64,000 nucleotides of DNA from Terrabacter sp. Root181 (GTDB lineage Bacteria > Actinomycetota > Actinomycetes > Actinomycetales > Dermatophilaceae). The stretch spans positions 459,055 to 523,054 of the forward strand of contig NZ_LMHU01000001.1 in NCBI RefSeq assembly GCF_001428505.1, in the 5' to 3' direction. The notes under the pieces were generated by a model, which did no database searches, was not told where the DNA came from, and was given only the letters and a program-made list of their open reading frames with translations. Below are positions 16,207-25,098 of the stretch, piece by piece (the stretch's first letter is position 1; the number at the start of each line of letters is the position of its first letter). The position numbers were made by a program, and so were the translations under genes.

Positions 16207-16833
16207 CTACTCGCGTGCGAGCATCGTGGCGCCGAGCCCGACCATCATGACGCCGCCCGTCACCCCGAGCTTGTCGAGCCGGGCGGGCTTGCGGGCGAAC
16301 CACTCCCGTGCCCGCGCGGCGAGCAGGGCCCACATGCTGTCGCTGCAGATCGCCATGAGGCCGAAGACCCCGCCGAGCACCGCCATCTGGACGCCGACGT
16401 GGCCCGCGCCGGTGTTGACGAACTGCGGGAGGAAGGCCACGAAGAAGAGGATCGTCTTCGGGTTGGTGAGGCCGACGACCGCGCCGATGCGCAGGGCGTG
16501 GCCGCGCTTGGCCGACACCTGCGCCTCCATGGCCTCGCGCGCCTCGTGGCGGTGGCGGATCGCCTGGATGCCGAGCCAGATGACGTAGGCGGCGCCGGCG
16601 ACCTTGATGACGGTGTAGGCGGTGATGCTCGCCGCGACGACCGCACCGAGACCGACGGCGACGAAGACGGCCTGGGCCGTGACCCCGAGGGCGTTGCCGA
16701 CGACCGACAGCAGCGCCTCGCGCCGCCCGACGGTCAGGGCGCGACCGATGGTGAAGAGCAGGCTGGGACCCGGGACCTGGATGAAGAGGATCGACGCGAC
16801 GAGGAACGCGACCCACTGGCTTGATGACGGCAC
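16207..16833 (-). CDS. LysE/RhtB family exporter
   Basis: A 208-residue membrane protein with six hydrophobic segments, the standard LysE size. The N-terminal 'FIQVPGPSLLFTIGRAL' matches the family's GPGP-type motif, and 'GLTNPKTILFFVAFLPQF' near residue 120 matches the second conserved loop. These proteins export amino acids or related small molecules with proton exchange. It lies 33 bases upstream of tmsA on the same strand, so cotranscription is possible. Substrate unknown. Confidence 0.88.
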   Translation of the reverse strand: MPSSSQWVAFLVASILFIQVPGPSLLFTIGRALTVGRREALLSVVGNALGVTAQAVFVAVGLGAVVAASITAYTVIKVAGAAYVIWLGIQAIRHRHEAREAMEAQVSAKRGHALRIGAVVGLTNPKTILFFVAFLPQFVNTGAGHVGVQMAVLGGVFGLMAICSDSMWALLAARAREWFARKPARLDKLGVTGGVMMVGLGATMLARE

Positions 16834-16891
16834 CGGACCAGTGTGCTCCCGGCCCCGGGTAAAGGGCAGGCGGTTTTCGAGGCGCGGACAC

Positions 16892-16897
16892 TAACGT
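16892..16897 (+). promoter_or_regulatory. Candidate leaderless -10 element
   Basis: TAACGT lies seven bases before the ATG at 16905 with no ribosome-binding site between. No clear -35 is recognised. Confidence 0.4.
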
Positions 16898-16904
16898 CGG
16901 GGCC

Positions 16905-17447
16905 ATGACGACACCTGCTCAGACCGAGCGCACCGACCCGCCGCTCGCCGCCGACGAGGCGACGACCCTCGTCGCGTTCCTCGACTTCCACCGCGACACC
17001 CTGCGCCGCAAGACCGAGGGGCTGACGGCCGAGCAGCTGGCGCAGACCCTTCCGCCCTCGAGCCTGACGCTCGGTGCCCTGCTCAAGCACGTCGCCCTCA
17101 ACGAGGCGAGCTGGTTCGGCGAGGTGCTCCACGGCCGCCCGATGCCCGAGCCGTGGGCGAGCGCCGACTGGGACGCCGACCGGGACTGGGAGATGACGTC
17201 GGCCCGCGACGACAGCCCGGAGGAGCTGCGCCGGATCATGGACGTGTCGGTCGAGCAGGCCCGCCTGGACATCGAGGCGGCGCTCGCCGAGGGAGGACTC
17301 GAGTTCCGGTCGGCGACGCTGTCGCGCAAGGAGAACCAGACGTTCAGCCTCCGCTGGATCCTGCTGCACATGATCGAGGAGTACGCCCGCCACAACGGTC
17401 ACGCGGACTTCCTGCGCGAGGCGGTCGACGGCGTCACGGGCGAGTGA
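16905..17447 (+). CDS. DinB/DUF664 family protein
   Basis: A 180-residue four-helix-bundle protein. 'LGALLKHVALNEASWFGEVL' carries the first conserved His and 'LLHMIEEYARHNGHADFLRE' the final pair, the usual triad of His ligands in the DinB-like metalloenzyme superfamily. Many relatives are bacillithiol- or mycothiol-dependent transferases, and actinobacterial members often act with mycothiol. A second paralogue with the same C-terminal motif is at 44338-44886. The 3' end overlaps the convergent sigma gene by 14 bases. Confidence 0.85.
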   Translation: MTTPAQTERTDPPLAADEATTLVAFLDFHRDTLRRKTEGLTAEQLAQTLPPSSLTLGALLKHVALNEASWFGEVLHGRPMPEPWASADWDADRDWEMTSARDDSPEELRRIMDVSVEQARLDIEAALAEGGLEFRSATLSRKENQTFSLRWILLHMIEEYARHNGHADFLREAVDGVTGE

Positions 17448-18705
17448 GCCCCGCCCGCCGGAGGCAGAAGCGCCGGAGCGGCTCGGCCGGCATGACCTCG
17501 GCGAGGTCGCGGTAGCGCTCGGCCGCGTGCTCCCGCCGTCCCGTGCGCCACTCGAGGTCGGCGAGTGCGAGGCTCGCGTCACGGCTGGCGTATGCCGGGG
17601 CGCCCTTCTCGAGGGACGCGAGCTCGGCCTCGAGCTCGGCCAGTGACCGCTCGGCCGGTGACCCCTCGGGGTGGGCGGCGAGGAGGCCCTGAGCCGTGGC
17701 CACGAGGCGGGCGACCCGGACGGAGGGGGACGGCCAGCGGCGCTCGAGCGCGCCGTAGAGCGAGACGATGCGCGGCCAGTCGGTGCGCTCGAACGACGGC
17801 GCGCTCGAGTGCAGGCCGGCGATCGCCGCCTCGATGGCGAAGCGACCGTCGCCCGACGCGGCGACCGTCGCGTCGGCGAGCCCGGCCCGCAGCAGGGCGC
17901 CGTCCCAGCGGGTGCGGTCGACCTCGTCGAGCGCGAGCCCCGTCCCGGTGTCGTCGACGCGGCCCGGGCGACGGGCCAGGCCGAGGCGGATGACGGCACG
18001 CAGCCCCCGCACCTCCGTGTCGTCCGGGTGGGCGGCGACGAGCGCGTCGGCGATGGAGAGCGCCTGGCGTCCCGTGTCCGCCAAGGCGTCGGCGGGGTCG
18101 AGCACCGTGCGGTGCGCGACCGTGAACATGCCTGCGACGCAGGCGATGACGACCGGCAGGCGGCGGTCGCGCTCGGCCTCGCCCGGCACGTGGAAGGTGC
18201 CTCGGGCCTCGGCGAGGGCGCGCTTCGCCCGGGTGAGCCGGGCGGCGGCGGCGGTGTCCTGGACGCCGAGGTGTCCGGCGATCTCCGGGACCGTCAGGCC
18301 GCACACGACGCGCAGGGCCAGCACCATGCGGGACGCGGGCGAGATGGCCTCGTCGCACGCGACGAAGAGCAGGGCGAGGCGGTCGTCGAGCCCCTCATGT
18401 CCGTGCATGGACAGGTCGTCGGCATCCATGGCAGTGCGGTCCGCCTCGGGGCGGGCGAGCTCGGGGGCCAGCCGGCGCCAGGTGGTGCGCCGTCGGGCGT
18501 CGTCGAGCCACGCCCGCTTGGCCACCGAGGTGCACCACGCGGCATACGACTCGATCGGTGCTCCGCCGTCGCGCTCGTGCGCGGCGGCCCGTGCGACGGC
18601 CTCGGCGGCGTACTCCTCCGCGTCGTCGAGGCTCCCGGTGAAGGAGGCGAGGGCGCGCACGATGCGCGGCCACGCCTCCTCGAACTCACCCGTCCCGAGT
18701 GGCAC
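17434..18705 (-). CDS. ECF42-like sigma factor with C-terminal TPR-like domain (second copy)
   Basis: A 423-residue sigma factor with the same architecture as the one at 6189: region 2 in residues 10-75 ('WPRIVRALASFTGSLDDAEE'), region 4 at 120-170 ('LTVPEIAGHLGVQDTAAAA') and a long helical C-terminal extension. It is more divergent: the family's 'FTCCHP' reads 'FVACDEAI'. Its ATG abuts the stop of the DGPF gene, so the two are translated from one message starting at the ECF42-type promoter 19194-19219. Confidence 0.87.
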   Translation of the reverse strand: MPLGTGEFEEAWPRIVRALASFTGSLDDAEEYAAEAVARAAAHERDGGAPIESYAAWCTSVAKRAWLDDARRRTTWRRLAPELARPEADRTAMDADDLSMHGHEGLDDRLALLFVACDEAISPASRMVLALRVVCGLTVPEIAGHLGVQDTAAAARLTRAKRALAEARGTFHVPGEAERDRRLPVVIACVAGMFTVAHRTVLDPADALADTGRQALSIADALVAAHPDDTEVRGLRAVIRLGLARRPGRVDDTGTGLALDEVDRTRWDGALLRAGLADATVAASGDGRFAIEAAIAGLHSSAPSFERTDWPRIVSLYGALERRWPSPSVRVARLVATAQGLLAAHPEGSPAERSLAELEAELASLEKGAPAYASRDASLALADLEWRTGRREHAAERYRDLAEVMPAEPLRRFCLRRAGLTRP

Positions 18706-19131
18706 TCACATCCCCGTCGGGAAGACCTTGCGCCACTCGATGTGTCTGCCCGTCGGCACGAGGGCGGCGATCCGGCGCGCGGTGTCCTCGTCGTCGGTCT
18801 CGACGAGATAGAAGCCGGTGATGACCTCGGACGTGTCGGTGAACGGGCCGTCGGTGTAGACGGCGTCCTCGACGGTGCGGTCACCCGCGCCGGGGGCGAC
18901 GGTGCCGCCGTGGCGGGAGTTCTGCAGGGCCGCACCCCCGACGACGCGGGCGCCGAGGTCGGCGACGGCCTGCTGGAAGGCCTTGTGCTCGGGGAACGAC
19001 GCGTCCATGTCGGAGGCCGGGGCGCTCGGGTCCTTGCCGGCGGGACCGGCGTCGGCGGCCGGCGCGCCACCGAGGTAGGCGTCGGAGTCCCAGTCGTTCT
19101 CGTGGATCAGGTAGACATACGTGTCGGCCAT
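18706..19131 (-). CDS. YCII/DGPF domain protein, partner of the second ECF42 sigma factor
   Basis: A 141-residue YCII-fold protein with the family motif as 'YTDGPFTDTSEVITGF' near residues 92-107. An AAGGAG site precedes the ATG. It has an insertion of about 25 residues ('AADAGPAGKDPSAPASDMD') near the N-terminus that the copy at 5792 lacks. It begins the DGPF-sigma operon and is preceded by the shared ECF42 promoter sequence. Confidence 0.87.
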   Translation of the reverse strand: MADTYVYLIHENDWDSDAYLGGAPAADAGPAGKDPSAPASDMDASFPEHKAFQQAVADLGARVVGGAALQNSRHGGTVAPGAGDRTVEDAVYTDGPFTDTSEVITGFYLVETDDEDTARRIAALVPTGRHIEWRKVFPTGM

Positions 19132-19193
19132 GGCCGGCTCCTTCTCGAAGAGGCGCGCGGTGCGCAGGTGGCGACCCTCGCCACATCATCCTG

Positions 19194-19219
19194 ACGAACT
19201 CTCGGGCCGGGAATCGACA
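19194..19219 (-). promoter_or_regulatory. Predicted ECF42 sigma-factor promoter (second)
   Basis: Reading the minus strand: TGTCGATTCC (complement of 19210-19219), ten bases, GTTCGT (complement of 19194-19199). Both blocks and the spacing are identical to 5697-5722. The leader to the ATG at 19131 would be about 55 bases. Confidence 0.7.
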
Positions 19220-19249
19220 CGCGGTCGAGATTTCTTCGGATCGGGCCGG

Positions 19250-20755
19250 TCAGCTCGCCCCGAGACGCTCGAGGCGCCCCTCGAGGGAGGCCCGACGGTG
19301 GGCGTTGCCCTCGAGGTCGAGGTAGCGCGTGCCGAACGTCGCGAGCAGGGCGTCGTCGAGCCGGCGCACCGCACCGGGTGGGTACTTGTAGCCCATTCGC
19401 TCGATGAGGGCGGCGCCGTCGACCGGGGCGATGACCTCGGCGAGGGCGTCGACCGACGTGATGCCGAGCTCGAGCAGCAGGCCGGAGACCCACGTGTAGT
19501 GGTCGGTGCGCGACCAGCCGGCGTCGGCGTACTTCGCGGCGAGGAACGTCGCGAGGTCCTGCGTGCTGATCCGGGAGTCCTGCTCCACCGCGTCGGGCGG
19601 GCTCGCCGGCAGGGCCTTCTGGAGGCGGTCGCGGATCGCCGAGAACTCGCGGTCGGCCAGCTCGATGAGCCCCGCCGCCAGGGTGAACCGGCGGTCGAGG
19701 TCGTGCGCGTGCTCCTCGGGGACGGTGCCCTTGTAGCGGATGTCGTGCTCGAACTCGGCCCAGGCGTGCTGCAGCACGGTCCGGATCTGCACCGAGGCGC
19801 TGCGCCGGCGGAGCGGCTCGTAGGCCGTCGGCACGGTGCGGCTCGCGTCGACCGCGACGAGCAGGTGGCGGCTCGCGTAGCCGAAGCGTCCCGAGCGCGC
19901 CGTCTCGAGGCCCATGTCACGGTCGTCGAGGACGGCGAGCTCCTCGGCCAGCAGCTCGGCGACGGCGGCGACGTCGTCGTGGACGTAGGTGATGACCCGG
20001 ACGCCGATCTGGTCGGTGATGTCGGCGAGCGGGTCGGGATAGAGCAGCTCGCCGTCCCTGCGGCGCTCGGCCTTGGACGCGAAGGACGCCACGGACTTCG
20101 TGCGCCCGCCCACGCTGAGGTAGTTGATGCCCGCCTCGTCGAGCAGCCCGGTGACCATCTCGACGAAGAGTGCCGTCGCGGCCTCGACCTCGGGGCGCAC
20201 CGCGGCATACGCCTGTGCTGCCTCCCTGCTCTCGGTGGACGTGGTGCTCGCCTCGTCGGTCGCGCCTGCGCCATCGCTGTCGGACATGCCGCCATCCTGC
20301 CGTGCCCGCAGGACCGGCGGCGACCGGTAGTCGTGGAACCACCAGAGGTCCTCCCGGTCGGAGGCTCCCCAACCGTGCCGCACACCCCACCACGTCGGCG
20401 CCTGCGTCCACACGGCCCCGTGGGCCGGGAACGCGCGCCGGGCCGCGTCGACGAGACCCACCGCGCCGTCGTCCTCCCAGTCATGGCACCGGGGCCGGAC
20501 CTCATCGCTGCGCGGACAGGGGAAGAGGTGGTGCAGGCCGATGCTGAAACCCAACGCGCGGTAGAGCGAGATCGCGGACTCCAGCGTGATGGCGTGGTGG
20601 CCGCTCTCGAGCCGGGAGATGCGGCTGTGCGGGACGTCGAGCCGGGCGGCGAGCGCGCGCTGGCTCAGCAGGTAGGTGCGGCGCACGTGCCTCAGGGCGT
20701 TGCCGAAGGCATCTGGTCCGTGGCCGAGGGGAATGGTCATGGCGCCAGCGTCCAT
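19250..20755 (-). CDS. XRE-family HTH fused to a RelA/SpoT nucleotide pyrophosphokinase domain
   Basis: A 501-residue fusion. Residues 12-70 are an XRE/Cro DNA-binding domain ('LLSQRALAARLDVPHSRISR'). Residues 71-155 are a Trp-rich linker domain ('WTQAPTWWGVRHGWG'). Residues about 185-360 are a RelA/SpoT synthetase fold: 'GGRTKSVASFASK', 'ADITDQIGVRVITYV', 'FGYASRHLLV' and 'QIRTVLQHAWAEFEHDIRYK'. The Glu that usually precedes VQIRT is Ser321. No hydrolase (HD) domain is present. The ATG at 20755 has GAGG eight bases upstream; Met157 (20287) also has an AGGA site and could yield a separate synthetase. Confidence 0.8.
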   Translation of the reverse strand: MDAGAMTIPLGHGPDAFGNALRHVRRTYLLSQRALAARLDVPHSRISRLESGHHAITLESAISLYRALGFSIGLHHLFPCPRSDEVRPRCHDWEDDGAVGLVDAARRAFPAHGAVWTQAPTWWGVRHGWGASDREDLWWFHDYRSPPVLRARQDGGMSDSDGAGATDEASTTSTESREAAQAYAAVRPEVEAATALFVEMVTGLLDEAGINYLSVGGRTKSVASFASKAERRRDGELLYPDPLADITDQIGVRVITYVHDDVAAVAELLAEELAVLDDRDMGLETARSGRFGYASRHLLVAVDASRTVPTAYEPLRRRSASVQIRTVLQHAWAEFEHDIRYKGTVPEEHAHDLDRRFTLAAGLIELADREFSAIRDRLQKALPASPPDAVEQDSRISTQDLATFLAAKYADAGWSRTDHYTWVSGLLLELGITSVDALAEVIAPVDGAALIERMGYKYPPGAVRRLDDALLATFGTRYLDLEGNAHRRASLEGRLERLGAS

Positions 20756-20860
20756 GCCCGTCGCCTCACTGTCAGGCCCGGCGCAGGTCCTGTGGATCAG
20801 CCGCACTCGGGGCGGAAGGGTGTGGACGGGGGCAACGGACCCGCGCTTGGCCGCCGCGCC

Positions 20861-21086
20861 CTGTGCGTTGGGTCGCCCCGTGACTCAACCGCCGGCGAGG
20901 ACCTCGCGCGCTGTGCGTCGGGTCGCCCGGTGACTCAACCGCCGTCGGGGACGTCCTGTGCGCTGTGCGTTGGGTCGCCGGCTGACTCAACTGCCGGCGG
21001 GGACGTCCTCTGCGCTGTGCGTTGGGTCGCCCGGTGACTCAACCGCCGGCGCGGCCCTCTGAGTCACCTGATGACCCAAGGCACAG
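20861..21086. repeat. Array of four direct and one inverted copies of a semi-palindromic element
   Basis: Copies begin at 20861, 20911, 20963 and 21015, giving periods of 50, 52 and 52 bases, about five helical turns. Each contains TTGGGTC-N7-GACTCAA or a one- to two-base variant, an inverted repeat with one mismatch (a G-U pair in RNA). A fifth copy at 21060-21086 is reversed and can pair with copy four across an 18-base loop. The array starts 106 bases upstream of the XRE-RelA start, so it could be an operator array; a REP-like element is the alternative. Confidence 0.75.
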
Positions 21087-21134
21087 GGAGCACGCGGTGG
21101 CCGTAGACGTGTCGACTCGGAACGGGCGAGCGGT

Positions 21135-21171
21135 GGAATGGCGTGGACGGTGGGGGAATGGCGTGGACGGT
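21135..21171. repeat. 17-base direct repeat, period 20
   Basis: GGAATGGCGTGGACGGT occurs at 21135-21151 and again at 21155-21171, just upstream of the GNAT gene. It may be a simple tandem duplication. Confidence 0.7.
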
Positions 21172-21198
21172 CGAGCGGGGAGGTGCGAGCGTGTCGCC

Positions 21199-21732
21199 AT
21201 GCACCTCGAGACCTCCCGACTCACCATCCGTCCCTGGTCGCACGACGAGGCAGAACGGCTGCTCGACATCCAGAGCCGCCTCGAGGTCGTGAAGTGGCTC
21301 GGCGACGGCGAGCCCGTCCTCATGAAGGACCTCGACGAGGCCCACGCCCGCATCGACCGCTACCACGAGCGCAGCGAGGCGCCGCCGCTCGGCTTCTGGG
21401 CCGTCGAGGTGCGCGAGACGGGCGTCGTCGCCGGCTCCGTCATCCTGCTGACCCTGCCGGACGCCGACGACGGTGAGGTCGAGGTGGGCTGGCACCTGCA
21501 TCCCGACTCGTGGGGCCACGGCTATGCGACCGAGGCCGCGACGGCCGTGGTCCAGCTCGGCTTCGACGGTGGGCTGCCCGAGATCTACGCCCTGACCCAC
21601 ACGACGAACGAGCCGTCGCAGGCCGTGTGCCGCCGCCTCGGTCTCGACGACCTCGGCGTCATGGAGAAGTGGTACGAGGGCGAGTCCCGCGTCTACCGCA
21701 CCACGCCGGAGCGGTGGGCCAACCGAGCCTAG
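21199..21732 (+). CDS. GNAT family N-acetyltransferase (RimJ/RimL type)
   Basis: A 177-residue acetyltransferase. 'LETSRLTIRPWSHDEAERLL' is the usual N-terminus of the RimJ/RimL group, 'VEVGWHLHPDSWGHGYATEA' is motif A with the acetyl-CoA pyrophosphate loop, and 'THTTNEPSQAVCRRLGL' is motif B. It could acetylate ribosomal-protein N-termini, an antibiotic or a small amine. The ATG is preceded by the gene-free repeat region; longer in-frame starts run into the repeats and are rejected. Confidence 0.87.
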   Translation: MHLETSRLTIRPWSHDEAERLLDIQSRLEVVKWLGDGEPVLMKDLDEAHARIDRYHERSEAPPLGFWAVEVRETGVVAGSVILLTLPDADDGEVEVGWHLHPDSWGHGYATEAATAVVQLGFDGGLPEIYALTHTTNEPSQAVCRRLGLDDLGVMEKWYEGESRVYRTTPERWANRA

Positions 21733-21749
21733 GTGTGCCGGCGCCCGGC

Positions 21750-23702
21750 TCAGCCTCCGACGTGCACCTGCGGGCGCCGGTCCGCGTCGGGCTCGGCGCG
21801 CCGGATGATCTCGTGCGTCAGCGGGGGGATGTCGCCCTCGCCGGCGAGCAGGAAGCGCAGCACGTTCTGCCCCGGTGCCTTCTCGCTCCACTCGAAGTAG
21901 ATGTGCGGCGGCTTGCTGACGCGGTCGCGCACGTCGAGCAGGACCGCGGCGAGGACGTTCGGCACCGACGGGCCGGTGGCGCGCAGGATGTAGTGGCCAC
22001 CGACGACGGCCGACCCCACGTGGACGGTCGTCGCGAAGTCACTCGCGTCGCTGATCTGCACCTCGAGGAAGATCGCGCCCTGCCGGGCGTTGAGATGGTT
22101 CGACATCCGGACCTCGAGCGACTTCGCGCGGTACTCGTCGCGGTCTCCGGCGTTGATCTTGTTGGCGATGAAGCGCAGCGGCTGGGGGCCGAGCGCCGCG
22201 TCGTCGAGGATCGCCCGGGCGCTGTCGTCGTAGACGACGCGCTGGACCCGCAGCTCGGTCGAGCGGACGATGCGGGACCAGACGCTGATGACGACGATGA
22301 GTGCGATGAACACGAGGGCGATGACGAGGCCCTCGGGGCGCTCCGCGATGGTGATCGTGATCGTGTAGACGAAGATCGCGCTGACGACGGCGAAGAAGGC
22401 CGCCGCCGCGCGGTGCCCGCGCCGCAGCTCGGTGAGGAAGACGGCGATCGCGGCGGACGTCATGAGCGCGAGCACGCCGGTGGCATACGCCCCCGCCTGC
22501 TCGTCGACGTTGGCCCCGAAGGCGAGCGTCACGACGGCGGCGATGAACGACAGCACGAGCACGAGCGGCCGCGTCGAGCGGGCCCAGTCCGGTGCCATGC
22601 CGTAGCGGGGCAGGTAGCGCGGCACGATGTTGAGCAGGCCCGCCATGGCAGACGCGCCGGCGAACCAGAGGATACCGATGGTCGAGATGTCGTAGACCGT
22701 GCCGAAGCCCTCGCCGAGCAGGTCGTGCGCAAGGTAGGCGAGGGCGCGTCCGTTGGCCGCGCCGCCCGGCTGGAAGGCGTCGGCCGGGATGAGCAGCGTC
22801 GTGACGAGCGAGGACCCGATGAGCAGCACGCTCATGATCAGGGCGGCGGTCGTCAGGAGCTTGCGGGCGTTGCGGATGCGGCCCTCGGGCTTCTCGGCCG
22901 TGTCGGTCGGGTCGCCCTTGACGAGCGGCATGACGACGACGCCGGTCTCGAAGCCGGAGAGGCCCAGCGCGAGGGCCGGGAAGACGAGAAGTGACGCCCC
23001 GATGATCCCGAACGGTGCGGAGTGGGCCGACGTCATGGCCGTGATCCAGTCGCTGAACGCGGTCGGGTGGTCGCCGATCTCGAGGATGCCACGCACGAGG
23101 ACCACGGAGCTGAGGCCGAGGTAGGCGACGACGAGCACGACGGCGATGCCGATGGCCTCTTTGAAGCCCTTGAGGAAGATGCCCGCGAGGAACAGGAGCA
23201 GGGTCAGGGTGACGCCGACCTGGTGCCCGGTGAGCGTCGACTTGAGGTAGGGGTTCTCGATGAGGTGGGCGCTCGCGTCGGCGGCCGACAGGGTGATGGT
23301 GATGATGAAGCCGGTGGCGACGAAGCCGATGAGGCAGAGCACGAGGATCTTGCTCGGCCAGTAGGACAGGAGGCGTTCGAGCATCGAGAGGCTGCCGTCG
23401 CCGTGCGGGCTCTCGGCCGCGACGCGGCGGTACATCGGGAGCGCACCGAAGAGGGTGACGAGCACGAGCACGAGCGTCGCAACCGGTGAGAGGGCGCCGG
23501 CGGCGAGGGCCGCGATCCCGGGCTGGTAGCCGAGCGTCGAGAAGTAGTCGACGCCGGTCAGGCACATGACGCGCCACCACGGCTGGACGTGCGCCTGCTC
23601 CTTCGCCTCGCTCTCGCGCTCGTAGTAGCCGCCCGGGTCGGCCTCCTCGGCGTCGAGGAACCAGCGCATCAGGGGTGTGCGCTCCGCGCGCTGTGTCGTC
23701 AC
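21750..23702 (-). CDS. APC superfamily permease, KimA-like potassium transporter candidate
   Basis: A 650-residue protein with about twelve membrane segments followed by a soluble C-terminal domain of roughly 150 residues. '[20 protein letters not shown]' near residue 48 is the signature first helix of the KimA (YdaO) group of APC permeases, and '[16 protein letters not shown]' is a conserved intracellular loop. KimA imports potassium and is controlled by c-di-AMP in Firmicutes. Assignment of potassium here is by family resemblance; an amino-acid substrate cannot be excluded. Confidence 0.75.
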   Translation of the reverse strand: MTTQRAERTPLMRWFLDAEEADPGGYYERESEAKEQAHVQPWWRVMCLTGVDYFSTLGYQPGIAALAAGALSPVATLVLVLVTLFGALPMYRRVAAESPHGDGSLSMLERLLSYWPSKILVLCLIGFVATGFIITITLSAADASAHLIENPYLKSTLTGHQVGVTLTLLLFLAGIFLKGFKEAIGIAVVLVVAYLGLSSVVLVRGILEIGDHPTAFSDWITAMTSAHSAPFGIIGASLLVFPALALGLSGFETGVVVMPLVKGDPTDTAEKPEGRIRNARKLLTTAALIMSVLLIGSSLVTTLLIPADAFQPGGAANGRALAYLAHDLLGEGFGTVYDISTIGILWFAGASAMAGLLNIVPRYLPRYGMAPDWARSTRPLVLVLSFIAAVVTLAFGANVDEQAGAYATGVLALMTSAAIAVFLTELRRGHRAAAAFFAVVSAIFVYTITITIAERPEGLVIALVFIALIVVISVWSRIVRSTELRVQRVVYDDSARAILDDAALGPQPLRFIANKINAGDRDEYRAKSLEVRMSNHLNARQGAIFLEVQISDASDFATTVHVGSAVVGGHYILRATGPSVPNVLAAVLLDVRDRVSKPPHIYFEWSEKAPGQNVLRFLLAGEGDIPPLTHEIIRRAEPDADRRPQVHVGG

Positions 23703-23713
23703 GGCGCCGAAGT

Positions 23714-25018
23714 CTAGGGGCTGGCACTGGAACCATCACCCTGTCGATGAGTCCGGGACCGGTAGGCGAGCGAGAGGAGCACGAGCCCCAGGGCCCACAG
23801 CGCATGGAGGCCGTTGACGACGAGCAGGGCGACCACCGACGCGTGGGCGACGAGTGCGGTCCACCAGGCGCGGCTGCCGCGGGGGAGCAGGCGCAGCGCC
23901 GCGGCGGTGCCGAGGACGTAGACGAGCGTGAAGCACCCCGTCGCGAGCAGCATGAGCGGGGTGAGGCCGAGGTCGAGCACGACGGCGACGACGAGCGAGA
24001 GCATCGAGCTGGTCGTGACGAGGGCGATGCTGCGCCGAGGCACCTGGCCGGCCTCGCCGCCCTTCGCCAGCCAGCGCGGCAGCGCGCCGTCCCGGGCGAG
24101 TGCGGCACCGAGCCTCGACCCGCCGGCGTAGTACGCGTTCATCGCCCCCACGGTGAGCAGCACCGCCACGACGGCGGTCACGACCCGGGCCTGCTCGCCG
24201 AGCGCGATGGCCATGAGGTCGGAGAGCGGCGCCTGGCTGCGACCGGTGGCGGGTCCGAGCACGAGGACGCTGGTCGTGGCGAGGCCGAGGTAGAGCACCC
24301 CGACGACCGCGACGGCGATGCCCGTGGCTCGGGGCACGTCCCGGCGGGGGTCGCGGTAGTCCGCCGCGAGCGACGCCACGGCCTCCCAGCCCGCGAAGCC
24401 CCAGACCAGGACGGCGGCCGCGGTGCCGACGGCGGCCCACCCGTTCGGGGCGAAGGGGGTCAGTGACGCCGTGCTCCCGTGCGGCAGGGCGACCGCCATC
24501 GTCGCCGTCATGAGCAGGGCGAGGGCGGTGGCGAGACCGAGCTGCACGCGACCGGAGAAGCGCAGCCCGGCCAGGTTCATCAGGCCGGTGCCGAGGATGA
24601 GAGTGGCCGCGACGACGACGGAGGTCGTGCGTCCCCCGCCGACGACGTCCGCGACGTAGCCGCCGGCCATCATCGACGCCGGCGGAGCCCCGACGGGCAC
24701 CGCGAAGTAGAAGCACCACCCGACCGCCCCCGCGGCGCGGTCGCCGAAGGCCCGACGGACGTAGGTCGAGACCCCGCCGCCGTCGGGGTGCCGGGCTCCG
24801 AGCGCGGCGAACGTGCTCGCGAGCGGCACGGACAGGAGCACGAGCGCCGCCCACGCGAGCAGTGACGCCGGACCGGCCACCTCGGCGGCGAGGGCGGGCA
24901 GGGTGATGACGCCCGTGCCGAGCACGGCGCCCACCGAGAGGGCCGCGCCCTGCGCGACGGTGATCGTGCCCCCGGTCGCGGTCGGGGTGGCCCGGGTCAT
25001 GCGTGCGGTCGTCGCCAT
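23714..25018 (-). CDS. APC family amino-acid permease
   Basis: A 434-residue membrane protein with about twelve hydrophobic segments. '[20 protein letters not shown]' is the unwound first helix with the GxG substrate site, and '[19 protein letters not shown]' matches helix six and the following loop. It starts at the ATG complementary to 25016-25018. The MocR regulator is transcribed away from it across 80 bases, an arrangement that usually means the regulator controls the permease. Substrate unknown; many MocR-linked permeases carry amines or amino acids. Confidence 0.85.
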   Translation of the reverse strand: MATTARMTRATPTATGGTITVAQGAALSVGAVLGTGVITLPALAAEVAGPASLLAWAALVLLSVPLASTFAALGARHPDGGGVSTYVRRAFGDRAAGAVGWCFYFAVPVGAPPASMMAGGYVADVVGGGRTTSVVVAATLILGTGLMNLAGLRFSGRVQLGLATALALLMTATMAVALPHGSTASLTPFAPNGWAAVGTAAAVLVWGFAGWEAVASLAADYRDPRRDVPRATGIAVAVVGVLYLGLATTSVLVLGPATGRSQAPLSDLMAIALGEQARVVTAVVAVLLTVGAMNAYYAGGSRLGAALARDGALPRWLAKGGEAGQVPRRSIALVTTSSMLSLVVAVVLDLGLTPLMLLATGCFTLVYVLGTAAALRLLPRGSRAWWTALVAHASVVALLVVNGLHALWALGLVLLSLAYRSRTHRQGDGSSASP

Positions 25019-25049
25019 GGCTCCAGACTCCCGCCGAAGCGGACCGGTC

Positions 25050-25064
25050 AGAAGTGCCACTTCT
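25050..25064. promoter_or_regulatory. Inverted repeat in the permease/mocR intergenic region
   Basis: AGAAGT-GCC-ACTTCT, perfect six-base arms, lies midway between the two divergent starts and next to the -35 of the mocR promoter. It is a candidate operator for the MocR protein. Confidence 0.5.
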
Positions 25065-25092
25065 TGTCAGATGGTGTGGGCCAATCCAGACT
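25064..25092 (+). promoter_or_regulatory. Candidate leaderless promoter of the mocR gene
   Basis: TTGTCA at 25064-25069, a 17-base spacer and CAGACT at 25087-25092 are followed after six bases by the ATG at 25099. No ribosome-binding site is present. Confidence 0.5.
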
Positions 25093-25098
25093 GTCGAG

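Larger units (their letters stand above)
20756..21198. other. Gene-free interval with a structured repeat array
   Basis: The only gap over 300 bases. It contains four direct copies and one inverted copy of a 27-base element (20861-21086) and a 17-base direct repeat (21135-21171). No coding pattern, tRNA or recognisable riboswitch is seen. It lies between the divergently transcribed XRE-RelA gene and the GNAT gene, so it should hold both promoters. Confidence 0.7.

Noticed and set aside
20861-21086. CRISPR array
   Set aside because: Only four direct copies; the intervening 23-25 bases are themselves nearly identical, so they are not spacers, and no cas gene is present.
20861-21086. Insertion-sequence ends
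   Set aside because: No transposase or target-site duplication is visible around the repeats.
21510-22994. 494-codon plus-strand open frame
   Set aside because: Antisense to the KimA-like permease; Asp/Arg/Gly-rich low-information sequence.
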